DNA of 16,165 bases from Candidatus Kuenenia stuttgartensis (GCA_943326025.2 CALPRR020000036.1:1-16165); one strand, 5' to 3'. Positions 7,192 through 15,325 are shown, numbered from the stretch's first letter. Notes: a model not told the origin generated them from the letters alone. Made by a program: numbers and translations.

Positions 7192-9390
7192 TTAAAAATT
7201 AACTCCTAAACTCAAAGAAAACGTTCTTCCATTTCCTGGTAAAATTCCAGGACCAGGATAACCAGTTGCTCTTCTTGTAGCATAGATTTCATTTGTTAAA
7301 TTATTTAAACTAAACTTGAAATTATAGTGTTCTTTAAACTTATATGATGCCGTTAAATCCATGATTTTATATCCTGCAATTTTACCAATTGTAGCAGTTG
7401 CATTTGGTAATTCAGTATTAATAGCATCTGTAAAAACATCACTTACTTCAGAATATTGGATAGAAAGTTGAAGTCCCTTTAATGAGTAAGATGCACCCAA
7501 TCTATGAATAAAATTTGGAGCATTTTCAACACGTTTGTTTTCTATAGATTTTAAAGGGTCATTAGCAATTACAGGGTTATCCCATCTTGTATAGGTTGCA
7601 TCAATAAATGAGTTAGAAGAAAATACAGTGAATGAACCATATTTATCATTTTTGAAAAGTAAATTAGTAAGATTCAACTCTATGTATGATTCGATTCCCT
7701 GACTTACTGAAGTTCCAATATTTGTTTTAAAAGGTGAACCATTTTGAGTTATTACACCAATTCGGTTGTTATAGTTTAAGTAAAATACACCTAAATCAAA
7801 AGATAAGAAGTTTTTTAATGTTCCTCTAAATCCTAAATCTGCATTAAATCCATTGGCATCTTTTAAATTAGGATCGATGATTTCAGTTGTAGCAGAAGGC
7901 GTTAATTCAGAAAAAGTTACGGGTCTGTATGCTAATGAATAATTTCCGTAAAACATTGTTTTTTCTGATGTTTTAAATTCACTTCCTACTCCATATAGTA
8001 AAATTTGTCTTTCTCTTTTATTTGAAGCAAGAACTCCTGCTTGAGTTGTATTAATGTATCCTTTACTTGTATTTTCAATGTATTCTAATCTAATTCCAGG
8101 TATTACTTTTACTCTATTTCCAAATTGGAAAACATTTTCAGCAAATGCAGCATAGTTGATTGTTGAAAATTCCAATGAACGGCCATAGTCAGGTTTTGTC
8201 AATGTTAAATCAAAATCAACACCAGTTGTACCTGTTCCTAATTGATTACGGTTTGTATTTCCATTGTAAATGCGAATTCCACCCGCTAAAATAGATTCTT
8301 TACCCAAAAATTTATATTTGAAAGAAGTTCGAAGTTCTGTTCCAAAATTTTGATATTCATCTCTATCTACTTGTCTAGCATTGTATTGAAGTGTTGTTGG
8401 GTTAATGGAATCTTTTGTTGTAATTGATTTTACAAAACCAACACTGTTTCTTTCTGCAAATGAGTAAAAAGATTTTATTTGAATATTTACATTATCTGTA
8501 ACATCATATTTTAAAGTAACTGAAGCAACATTGTAAGGTGCGCTGAACCAATTTCTAGATCTTAAGGATTGTCTAGGGTTTTCTTTTAATTGAACATCAG
8601 TTAGTCCACCAGCTTGCTGACTTTGGTAATCCATTTTAGAGTATTCAGCTGAGATACCGATTTTTTTAGATACTTGGTAATTCATAGAAATATAGCCTGA
8701 ATAAATATCATAGTAACTATTATCTCTCCAACCCTGAGCAGTTCTTTTATGAAAATAACTATAGTATGAAAGTTTTTTATACGTTCCACCGATTGCATTG
8801 AAACTATTGAACAACCCATATGAACCAGCTGTTTGTTGACTTTCAATAGAAAATAGTTTATTTGGATCTCCTTTTTTAATTTGGTAATTAACTAAACCGC
8901 CAAATTGAGGACCAAATTGTAAAGATGCTGCTCCTCTTATTACTTCTATTCTTGATAATGCCTCTAAAGGGGGTGTATAATAAGTTTCAGGATAACCAAA
9001 AACTTCTGAACTAATATCATAACCATTTTGACGGATATTAAACTCCCATGATCTATTTGGACTTAAACCTCGTGAAGCAATTCCAATTTGAATTCCAGAA
9101 CCATCATTTTCCCAAACACTCATCCCTGGAACCTTTGCAAATACCTGACGAGCGTTATTTATAGATAAATCTGCAGCTGTTTTTTCTAAAAGTATTACCT
9201 CTGTTTTTTTACCGGCATAAATAACATTGTTTTTCATTATTGGCATTCTACCAACACTCTCAGAGTTTTGAGTTTCTTTTATTATTACTTCATTTAAGTG
9301 TGTGTGTTTTGAAGTGTCAGCTTCTTGGCTAATTATGTATTGTGAATTTAAAAGTATGATTGAAATTATAAAAAACTGAATTTTTTTCAT
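7192..9390 (-). CDS. TonB-dependent outer-membrane receptor, FecA-like
   Basis: This 732-aa outer-membrane barrel imports a ligand using TonB energy. A signal peptide covers about residues 1-21 (hydrophobic, ending YIISQ). A short segment contains LNEVIIKET, then the plug domain at about 55-175 has NARQVFAKVPGMSVWE, IASRGLSPNRSWEFNI, YYTPPLEALSRIEVIRG and LQFGPQFGGLVNY. The SRG-NxSW and PxxYYTPPLE signatures are those of FecA-type ferric-dicitrate receptors. A 22-strand-type barrel fills the rest and ends with the aromatic terminus SLSLGVNF. It lacks the CarboxypepD_reg N-terminal domain common in SusC-like proteins, and it has no SusD partner, so iron-chelate or another small ligand is more likely than a glycan. 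No anti-sigma (FecR) gene or N-terminal signalling domain is seen. The ligand is inferred from the family only. Confidence 0.88.
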   Translation of the reverse strand: MKKIQFFIISIILLNSQYIISQEADTSKHTHLNEVIIKETQNSESVGRMPIMKNNVIYAGKKTEVILLEKTAADLSINNARQVFAKVPGMSVWENDGSGIQIGIASRGLSPNRSWEFNIRQNGYDISSEVFGYPETYYTPPLEALSRIEVIRGAASLQFGPQFGGLVNYQIKKGDPNKLFSIESQQTAGSYGLFNSFNAIGGTYKKLSYYSYFHKRTAQGWRDNSYYDIYSGYISMNYQVSKKIGISAEYSKMDYQSQQAGGLTDVQLKENPRQSLRSRNWFSAPYNVASVTLKYDVTDNVNIQIKSFYSFAERNSVGFVKSITTKDSINPTTLQYNARQVDRDEYQNFGTELRTSFKYKFLGKESILAGGIRIYNGNTNRNQLGTGTTGVDFDLTLTKPDYGRSLEFSTINYAAFAENVFQFGNRVKVIPGIRLEYIENTSKGYINTTQAGVLASNKRERQILLYGVGSEFKTSEKTMFYGNYSLAYRPVTFSELTPSATTEIIDPNLKDANGFNADLGFRGTLKNFLSFDLGVFYLNYNNRIGVITQNGSPFKTNIGTSVSQGIESYIELNLTNLLFKNDKYGSFTVFSSNSFIDATYTRWDNPVIANDPLKSIENKRVENAPNFIHRLGASYSLKGLQLSIQYSEVSDVFTDAINTELPNATATIGKIAGYKIMDLTASYKFKEHYNFKFSLNNLTNEIYATRRATGYPGPGILPGNGRTFSLSLGVNF

Positions 9391-9406
9391 GATAATTAAT
9401 TTTCGA

Positions 9407-9437
9407 CAAAGCTATTATCTAGATTGATTCTAAACAA
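9407..9437 (-). promoter_or_regulatory. Promoter of the TonB-dependent receptor gene
   Basis: On the minus strand a TTG (9437-9435) is followed after 20 nt by TAGCTTTG (9414-9407), fitting the Bacteroidota promoter TTG-N17-23-TAnnTTTG. The -7 element is 16 nt from the receptor ATG at 9390. It shows that the receptor can be transcribed separately from the operon upstream. Confidence 0.6.
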
Positions 9438-9454
9438 TACCATGAAAGTGGTAT
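9437..9454. promoter_or_regulatory. Inverted repeat overlapping the receptor promoter (possible operator)
   Basis: ATACCA (9437-9442) and TGGTAT (9449-9454) form a 6-6-6 inverted repeat that touches the -33 TTG of the receptor promoter. The position suits a repressor or activator site, for example one responding to iron, but the sequence is not a recognisable Fur box. There is no T-run, so it is unlikely to be a terminator. The function is inferred from position. Confidence 0.35.
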
Positions 9455-9481
9455 AATTATTAATTAACTGAATTTGTAAAA

Positions 9482-10207
9482 TTAATTATCCTTTATTTCA
9501 CTTTCAACTTCTTTTTGAGGTGAAGATTTTCTGTAAATTTCATAATAAAAACCAAGTACTATAAAATCTTTACCAGTTTCATCATTGATTTTGTAATCAA
9601 ATTGATGCATATATCCAACTTGTATTGTGGAGGATTTTGATGGTTTAAAATTGAAGTTAAAAAGCAATCTATTTCTTTCAAAATAGGGTTCTTTATCTGT
9701 GAAAAATAATTCGTTACTAGCGCTTAATTGAAAAGGTTTATATCCAGCTACTTTTTCTTTTCCAAAAGGATAGAAAACACCTATTCGATAACGGTACCTA
9801 TTACGGTATCCTTTGGTACTGAATCTACTTTCAAATCGGTAACGCTGTTCAATTTTTAATTTACCAATTGATTGTAATAAAATTAACTGAGGAGATAAAC
9901 GGAATTCATCATTATTTTTTGGTAAAATAAAGTTTCCACCTTCTTTATAGGTTTGGTAACTACCTGCACCAAAAGCAAACTTTACGTTTTTATTTAAATA
10001 ATAATTGACAAAAACTTTATATTCATAGTAATGAAAATGAGAATATAATTTAAGAGATCTTAATTGCGATTCACCCATTAAACTCCATTTTTCATTAACC
10101 TTATACTTTAGGTTTATTATGTTCCAACTTCCTACATCCTGTTTTTGAGAAAACAGAAAAGATTGATTAATCAGCAGAAAAATAATTATAGTATAAACGA
10201 TCTTCAC
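9482..10207 (-). CDS. DUF2490 family outer-membrane protein
   Basis: This 241-aa protein has a signal peptide (about residues 1-20, ending FLFSQ) followed by amphipathic, aromatic-rich strands that suggest a small outer-membrane beta-barrel. The opening QDVGSWNIINLKYKVNEKWS, the central FRLSPQLILLQ plus RYRFESRF, and RNRYRYRIGV are typical of the DUF2490 family common in Bacteroidota; its role is unknown. The start is a GTG at 10207, needed to keep the signal peptide, 9 nt after the MscS stop, so it is probably the last gene of the long minus-strand operon. A gap of 91 nt and a promoter separate it from the receptor gene. Its presence beside MscS suggests an envelope role, but that is inference. 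Confidence 0.75.
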   Translation of the reverse strand: MKIVYTIIIFLLINQSFLFSQKQDVGSWNIINLKYKVNEKWSLMGESQLRSLKLYSHFHYYEYKVFVNYYLNKNVKFAFGAGSYQTYKEGGNFILPKNNDEFRLSPQLILLQSIGKLKIEQRYRFESRFSTKGYRNRYRYRIGVFYPFGKEKVAGYKPFQLSASNELFFTDKEPYFERNRLLFNFNFKPSKSSTIQVGYMHQFDYKINDETGKDFIVLGFYYEIYRKSSPQKEVESEIKDN

Positions 10208-10216
10208 AACAAAATT

Positions 10217-10711
10217 TTATTTTTCAGTGATAGAAATCGATTTTTGTAATATCATTGAATTTGGAATCGTAATTATTTCTCCATCTAGAGTCTTTAAATG
10301 AACAAAAAAGTAAGTTAATTCAGTGATTTCTCCTTCAAATGGATAGTCTTTATCCAAAACCTTAATTTTGTCGCCCAACTTCAAAGGATGGTTAAAAAAA
10401 AGAATGATACTTGAAGTGATATTAGATAACAGTGACCATTGAGCAAAGAATGCTATTCCCAAAACAGTTAAAACAGAACTAGCAAAAGCAGCAATTTCTT
10501 TTTGTTTAAATCCCCAAATTGCAGCAAGAAAAACACTAGCTGTTATTGTAATGAATAAGTGCAATACTTTAATGATTATCTTTCTTCGATCTCTTTGTAA
10601 AGGTGTATGTTTTAATGAATTATTTATAAATGTTTTTATAACAAAATATAAAATCACATAAATAATTAATATGATAGCACTTTCGAAAATTTGAATTTTT
10701 TGTAATTCCAT
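10217..10711 (-). CDS. Small MscS-type mechanosensitive ion channel
   Basis: This 164-aa protein has three hydrophobic segments (about 10-30, 47-66 and 72-105); the third is Ala/Ser/Gly-rich, as in pore-lining TM3 of MscS. A beta domain follows, with NHPLKLGDKIKV, GEITELTYFFVHLKTLDGE and the signature IPNSMIL. It ends soon after this, so the C-terminal alpha/beta vestibule of E. coli MscS (286 aa) is absent. Short MscS relatives like this are frequent in bacteria, so I do not read it as a broken gene. It probably opens on membrane tension to relieve hypo-osmotic pressure, or conducts small solutes. It starts 24 nt after the dihydroorotase-like gene and is followed by DUF2490 after 9 nt. Confidence 0.8.
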   Translation of the reverse strand: MELQKIQIFESAIILIIYVILYFVIKTFINNSLKHTPLQRDRRKIIIKVLHLFITITASVFLAAIWGFKQKEIAAFASSVLTVLGIAFFAQWSLLSNITSSIILFFNHPLKLGDKIKVLDKDYPFEGEITELTYFFVHLKTLDGEIITIPNSMILQKSISITEK

Positions 10712-10735
10712 ATCCTAAAAATAATAATAAAAAGT

Positions 10736-12088
10736 TTATCTTTCTTTTTCGAATCTTAATCTTAATCCATTTGAAAGATCAATTAAATCACCATTGTTAT
10801 AAACTATTTCTCCGTTTACAAAGGTTTTACTTATTTTACTTCTAAATTGTTGGTTTTCGAAAGGGGACCAATTACATTTATATAAAAGTGAAGATTTAGT
10901 AATTTCCCACGGTTGGTTTAAATCAACCAAAACCAAATCTGCAAAATAACCTTCTCTTATGTAACCACGATCTTTAATACGGTAAATTTCAGCAACGTGA
11001 TGGGCTGTTTTTTCAGCAATTTTTTCTAAGGAAATTTTTCCTTGATGGAATAATTCGATCATAGCTACTAAAGCATGTTGAACCAATGGCCCACCAGAAT
11101 GAGCATGGAAATAATTACCGCTTTTTTCAGCGATTGTATGTGGAGCATGATCTGTTGCTATGATATCTATACGATTATCGATTAAGGCTTTAATTAATCC
11201 TTCTTGGTCTTCTTTAGATTTAATAGATGGATTCCATTTAATATTTGCTCCCAATCGATCATAATCTTTTTCATTGAACCATAAATGATGAACACAAGCT
11301 TCTGCAGTTATTCGTTTTTCACGAAGAGGTAATTTATTATCAAATAAATTTGCTTCATCTAAGGTAGAAATGTGGAAAAAATGTAAACGATTCGAATGTT
11401 TATTAGCTATTTCAATTACTCTTTTTGTAGCCGTTACACATGCTTCATTGCTTCGTATTTCAGCATGAAATCGAAAAGGAATTTCATTTTGATACAATTC
11501 TTTGTAATGATTCGTATTCTTTTTTATGATTGTATCATCTTCACTATGCAAAGCAATTAGTGTATTTGATTCAGCAAATAATTTTTCTAAAAATTCAGGA
11601 TAATTGGCTAATATTCCGTCGTCTGCATCAAAATACAAACCGTCGTCTGTAATTCCGCATACTTGTTCATTATCAACTTTTAAAGCTTCTTCTAGGTTGT
11701 TTTTATTGATCCCCATGAAAAATGAATAATTTGCTAAGGAAGAAGTGCTCGCTAATTTGTATTTTTCTTCCAATAAATCTAACGTCAATGTGTTTGGAAT
11801 TGTATTCGGCATATCCATGAAAGAAGTTATTCCCCCAGCAACGGCTGCTCTTGATTCAGAGTAGATGGTTGCTTTATGTGTTAAACCAGGATCTCTAAAA
11901 TGGACTTGATCATCAATCATTCCAGGAAATAAATAAAGTCCAGTTGCATCTATCTCAATATGTCTTTCGTCTTTATTTAGTGTAATTGAATCCGCTATTT
12001 TTTCAATTCTTTGATTTGAAATTAATAGATCTTTGATTGAAATGTTGCTTTCATTCACAACAAATGCTTGTTTTATTAATGTTTTCAT
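10736..12088 (-). CDS. pyrC: Dihydroorotase-like amidohydrolase lacking the bridging lysine
   Basis: This 450-aa protein is clearly in the dihydroorotase family (third step of UMP synthesis, carbamoyl-aspartate to dihydroorotate). The features are FPGMIDDQVHFRDPGLTHKA (54-73, with His63), the substrate-binding MPNT stretch (93-96), His181 in ALHSED, His239 in FFHIST, ITAEACVHHLWF and catalytic Asp313 in ATDHAPH, then SGGPLVQHA. The IDDQVH form, with Gln in place of the first HxH histidine, is usual in Bacteroidota as far as I recall. Unusually, the segment that should carry the carboxylated metal-bridging lysine (normally GIKxFxGSSTGNM) reads GITDDGLYFDADDGIL (145-160), with Thr147 at the lysine position. 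It may use a different metal arrangement, or be a paralogue with another or no activity. Its ATG directly abuts the sua5 stop codon. Confidence 0.82.
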   Translation of the reverse strand: MKTLIKQAFVVNESNISIKDLLISNQRIEKIADSITLNKDERHIEIDATGLYLFPGMIDDQVHFRDPGLTHKATIYSESRAAVAGGITSFMDMPNTIPNTLTLDLLEEKYKLASTSSLANYSFFMGINKNNLEEALKVDNEQVCGITDDGLYFDADDGILANYPEFLEKLFAESNTLIALHSEDDTIIKKNTNHYKELYQNEIPFRFHAEIRSNEACVTATKRVIEIANKHSNRLHFFHISTLDEANLFDNKLPLREKRITAEACVHHLWFNEKDYDRLGANIKWNPSIKSKEDQEGLIKALIDNRIDIIATDHAPHTIAEKSGNYFHAHSGGPLVQHALVAMIELFHQGKISLEKIAEKTAHHVAEIYRIKDRGYIREGYFADLVLVDLNQPWEITKSSLLYKCNWSPFENQQFRSKISKTFVNGEIVYNNGDLIDLSNGLRLRFEKER

Positions 12089-13045
12089 TTAATTTTTTTT
12101 AATTGCTCGCTGTAATCGATCATTCATAGCTTTCCCTAAACCCATGTCAGGCATAATTTCAGCAATGATGATATCAAGATTTTTTTCATCCAAACGATGT
12201 AATGCTGCGTATAAATTTTTAGCTGCTTCTTCTAATTTTCCTTGATTGGATAAAATTTCAGTGTGAATTATTTGAGAATCATCGATTGATTTTGAAAAGA
12301 CTAAAACACCAATTTTTTTATTCGGAAACGTCTTTATTAATGATTTGATATTATTCGTTAAATATGTTTCTGTTTTTGGGGCATAATGTCTTGACAACAT
12401 TCCAGGAGCTATCGGTGTTTGATCATTTTTGACATTGAATTTAACTAGACCCACTTCATTTTCTATTTCTTCGATCGTTAAAGCCCCCAAACGATAAACA
12501 ATAGGCTCATTATTTTCAAAACAAACAATTGTAGATTCTATTCCATTTTCACAAGGACCTCCATCTAATATCACTTCTAATTGATCACTAAAATAATCAA
12601 GGACATGTTGAGCAGAAGTTGGACTAATTGACCCAAAAGGATTTGCACTTGGAGCAGCCAATGGGAATGTTAATTGATTTAATAATTCAAGCGTTAATGG
12701 ATGATTCGGAACTCTAACGGCAACTTTTTCATTTCCAGCTGTCACTATATAAGGAACATCGGGATGTTTATCTAAAATCAATGTTAAAGATCCCGGCCAA
12801 AATTTCTGAGCCAATTGTATTGCTTTATCTGGAATATTTATCGCAATAGTCTTCAAATCGTTAATTGAGGAAATATGCACTATTAACGGATTGTGTAAAG
12901 GTCTTTTTTTGAGTGAAAAAATTTTATTTACTGCTAATTCGCTAAAGGCATTTCCAGCTAAACCATAAACGGTTTCAGTGGGAATAGCTACGACATTATC
13001 TTGAATTAGTTCAGTAATAGCCTTGTTAATATTTTTAGTTATCAT
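12089..13045 (-). CDS. L-threonylcarbamoyladenylate synthase (Sua5/TsaC)
   Basis: This 318-aa protein makes threonylcarbamoyl-AMP from threonine, bicarbonate and ATP, the first step of t6A37 modification of ANN-decoding tRNAs. The YrdC domain covers about 1-195, with IPTETVYGLAG (21-31), KKRPLHNPL (46-54), the APSANPFGSISPTSA stretch (131-145) and DGGPCENGIESTIV (161-174). A linker with PGMLSRHYAPKT (214-225) leads into the C-terminal Sua5 domain. The length and this linker identify the two-domain Sua5 type rather than short TsaC. The protein is cytosolic. The start codon lies within the end of bioA (11-nt overlap) and the stop abuts the next start codon, so translational coupling is likely. 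All signature residues are present. Confidence 0.92.
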   Translation of the reverse strand: MITKNINKAITELIQDNVVAIPTETVYGLAGNAFSELAVNKIFSLKKRPLHNPLIVHISSINDLKTIAINIPDKAIQLAQKFWPGSLTLILDKHPDVPYIVTAGNEKVAVRVPNHPLTLELLNQLTFPLAAPSANPFGSISPTSAQHVLDYFSDQLEVILDGGPCENGIESTIVCFENNEPIVYRLGALTIEEIENEVGLVKFNVKNDQTPIAPGMLSRHYAPKTETYLTNNIKSLIKTFPNKKIGVLVFSKSIDDSQIIHTEILSNQGKLEEAAKNLYAALHRLDEKNLDIIIAEIMPDMGLGKAMNDRLQRAIKKN

Positions 13046-14297
13046 GTTTTAAATGAATTATATTAAACCAATTATTAATTACTTTAAGAATTTTTTTAAG
13101 TTCTTTTTTCTTAATGATGTAGGGAGGCATTAGATAAATAATATTACCAATAGGTCTAAGCCAAACATTGTTTTGTAATGCAAATTCTTGAAAACCATCG
13201 ATGTATTTTTTATCGTATAATTCGATAGCACCAATAGCACCAATTATTCTTTTTTCAATTATAAAAGAAGAGGATATTTTAGAAAATTCATCAGTAATTA
13301 TTGCTTCTATTTGTTGAATTTTTTTCAAATATTCTTCTCTTTCAAATATTTCTATACTTTTTAAAGCAATAGAACATGCTAATGGATTCCCCATAAATGT
13401 TGGCCCATGCATGAATGCATTTTCATAATTTTCCCCTAAAAAACATTTAAAAACTTTTGTAGAAGCAAGTGTTGCAGCATGACCTAAATAACCAGCTGTT
13501 AAAGCTTTTCCTAAAATTAAAATATCAGGAGTTACATTTGAATGTTCAGATGCAAATAATTTACCAGTTCTCCCAAATCCTGTTGCAACTTCATCAAAAA
13601 TCAATAAAACATCGTATTGATTACATAATTTACGAACTTCTTTAAGAAAGTTAGGAGAGTAGATTTTAAAACCACCTGCACATTGAACAATAGGTTCTAG
13701 AATAAAAGCTGCAATCTTATCATGATTATAAAAAAGAATTTGCTCTAAAACCTTACAATCATTTTCAATATCTTTTTGAGAATAACCATCCTTTGGAGCA
13801 TTGATGAAATAACCTTTATTTAAAATTCTTGAAAAAGCTTGTATAAAATCAGAATCATCACTTACTTCCATTGCTTTGAAAGTATCACCATGATAGCTAT
13901 TTGTAAGTGATATAAATTTATTTTTTTTAGATTTATTTTTGTTAGACCAATATTGTATGGACATCTTTAATGCAACTTCAACACCAACTGAACCACTATC
14001 AGAAAAGAAAACATGATTTAAACCTTTGGGGGTAATTTCTACTAATTTTTCAGCTAAATCTTTTGCTGGTTTATGCGTTAAACCACCAAGCATAACATGA
14101 GAAATTTTTTGAGATTGTTCAACTAAAGTTTTATTCAACTCTTCATGATTGTATCCATGTATAGAAGACCACCAAGAAGAAATACCATCCACCAAGACTC
14201 GACCATCATTTAAATACAATAATGCTCCTTTTCCTTTTGTAACTTCTGGATAAGGATTTAAATTTTTCATTTGTGTATATGGGTACCAAAGTTTCAT
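13035..14297 (-). CDS. bioA: Adenosylmethionine-8-amino-7-oxononanoate aminotransferase (BioA)
   Basis: This 420-aa PLP enzyme converts KAPA to DAPA with S-adenosylmethionine as amino donor, the penultimate stage before BioD and BioB in biotin synthesis. BioA-specific signatures are the opening LWYPYTQM, DGISSWWSSIHGYNH (37-51), DSGSVGVEVALKM (100-112), SYHGDT with Tyr135, IFDEVATGFGRTG (233-245, PLP-nitrogen ligand Asp235), GKALTAGYLG with Schiff-base Lys264, and HGPTFMGNPLAC (297-308). The SWW pair and HGPTFMGN distinguish it from ornithine or GABA transaminases. No other bio gene is present in the window. It sits 12 nt after the DUF6671 gene and overlaps sua5. Its biotin product would serve carboxylases such as the one using the carrier protein at 6633-7100. 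Confidence 0.94.
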   Translation of the reverse strand: MKLWYPYTQMKNLNPYPEVTKGKGALLYLNDGRVLVDGISSWWSSIHGYNHEELNKTLVEQSQKISHVMLGGLTHKPAKDLAEKLVEITPKGLNHVFFSDSGSVGVEVALKMSIQYWSNKNKSKKNKFISLTNSYHGDTFKAMEVSDDSDFIQAFSRILNKGYFINAPKDGYSQKDIENDCKVLEQILFYNHDKIAAFILEPIVQCAGGFKIYSPNFLKEVRKLCNQYDVLLIFDEVATGFGRTGKLFASEHSNVTPDILILGKALTAGYLGHAATLASTKVFKCFLGENYENAFMHGPTFMGNPLACSIALKSIEIFEREEYLKKIQQIEAIITDEFSKISSSFIIEKRIIGAIGAIELYDKKYIDGFQEFALQNNVWLRPIGNIIYLMPPYIIKKKELKKILKVINNWFNIIHLKHDN

Positions 14298-14309
14298 TTT
14301 AAAGTAATT

Positions 14310-15146
14310 TTAAGGATTACATATATCACAATACATAGGTTCTTCAAATTGTTTCCCATTTGGAAAATTTTTTTCTTCAGTGAAGTCACATTTTAAGCAA
14401 GAATAAATATGACTTTTTATAGAACGAGTAGGAAATTTGCAATATGAGCATGGTAAACCTTCTTTTACCTCCTTTACTTCAAACCCAGGAGTAGAACAAT
14501 TTGGACATATTGAGTTTATTTTGTCTACTAATTTCAATGTTAGTTTGCGAATAACTTCCATACGTGTTGGATTATACATTGCACGCATATCTGTTTCCAC
14601 ATAGACTTTTGAATATTTTTCTTTTAATAAATTGAATTTTAAAATCAATTCATTCCAATCAGTAATTCCTTTATATATATCAATTGGTTCATCAGAAGAT
14701 TTTCTAAGAATTAAACCATGTGAAGGAAATTTTACTTTTAATGCAAATGCCATCAACTCTTTTTCATTAGTAACAAAATCTGCATTAAAATTAGTCTCCA
14801 AACTAAGTTCTCTAACAACTATTTCTAACTCATTTTTTTTATCGATTAAAACTAAAAATTCATCATCTGCATATGAGAAAAAGTAGGAGGGATGAGGTCC
14901 AAATGAACCTTCACTTGCTATTGCTATGTCAGTATTAGTTAATTCCATAGCCAAGTTACATTTTTTTCTAGCCGTTTCAATTGGATCATTAAAACGCTCA
15001 ATTTCTCCAGAAAATGTTCCTAATTCATCAGAATTAAAATTTGAAGGAAGAATGCATTTACAACCTATATTCAATTCTAAAATAGGCTGAATAGCATCTT
15101 CCTTTTGATGCATAGTTGCTATAGCTAAAACTCTATTCGTAAACAT
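14310..15146 (-). CDS. DUF6671 family protein with C-terminal zinc-ribbon motifs
   Basis: This 278-aa, apparently cytosolic protein has unknown function. The N-terminal domain (about 1-205) has the family's conserved ATMHQKE, GTFSGEIER, ETARKKCNLAM and IASEGSFGPHP (77-86) stretches, with many invariant-looking Asp, Glu and His residues that could form a metal-dependent active site. ETDMRAMYNPTRM (184-196) follows. The C-terminal 65 residues hold four CxxC pairs (Cys214/217, 233/236, 250/253 and 273/276), enough for two zinc ribbons. The DUF6671 assignment rests on my recollection of the family motifs. The ATG directly abuts the stop codon of the 52-aa gene, and bioA follows after 12 nt, so it lies between a carbon-transport module and biotin synthesis. 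A role linked to bicarbonate or the CutA-like protein is only inference. Confidence 0.72.
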   Translation of the reverse strand: MFTNRVLAIATMHQKEDAIQPILELNIGCKCILPSNFNSDELGTFSGEIERFNDPIETARKKCNLAMELTNTDIAIASEGSFGPHPSYFFSYADDEFLVLIDKKNELEIVVRELSLETNFNADFVTNEKELMAFALKVKFPSHGLILRKSSDEPIDIYKGITDWNELILKFNLLKEKYSKVYVETDMRAMYNPTRMEVIRKLTLKLVDKINSICPNCSTPGFEVKEVKEGLPCSYCKFPTRSIKSHIYSCLKCDFTEEKNFPNGKQFEEPMYCDICNP

Positions 15147-15305
15147 TTACGATATATTTTTAGTTCCTCCTAGGAATTTAAATATTACAATACCTATAAT
15201 TACGGAAAAGGAAATCATTAATTTATTATATATTAGATTATCCATAAAAAATGATGTAGTTATAAATCCTAACATTAATAAAATCAAACCGATTAATTTA
15301 ATCAT
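15147..15305 (-). CDS. 52-aa membrane protein of unknown function
   Basis: This short frame starts at an ATG (15305-15303) and ends with a TAA at 15149-15147, directly abutting the next gene's ATG. It encodes MIKLIGLILLMLGFITTSFF, then MDNLIYNKLMISF and a second hydrophobic stretch SVIIGIVIFKFLGG. Two transmembrane helices (about 2-21 and 30-45) are separated by a short polar turn. The zero-gap junction, the 20-nt gap to the upstream gene with AAGG shortly before the ATG, and the lack of any alternative gene in this slot support it as real. I do not recognise the family. It may be a small partner or regulator of the permease encoded in the same run. Confidence 0.62.
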   Translation of the reverse strand: MIKLIGLILLMLGFITTSFFMDNLIYNKLMISFSVIIGIVIFKFLGGTKNIS

Positions 15306-15325
15306 TTTCACACCTTATTTTTTAG

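Noticed and set aside
9437..9454. Inverted repeat as a terminator of the DUF2490 gene
   Set aside because: The stem is only 6 bp and no T-run follows on the minus strand, so a regulatory site is a better reading.
11620..11660. Frameshift or sequencing error explaining the missing lysine in the dihydroorotase
   Set aside because: The frame is intact on both sides, homology resumes in register at about residue 164, and the segment differs by about one residue in length, so a substitution with a tiny in-frame insertion fits better than an error.
14632..14886. Plus-strand frame of 84 codons inside the DUF6671 gene
   Set aside because: Antisense shadow of a conserved gene, with no domain and no supporting start context.
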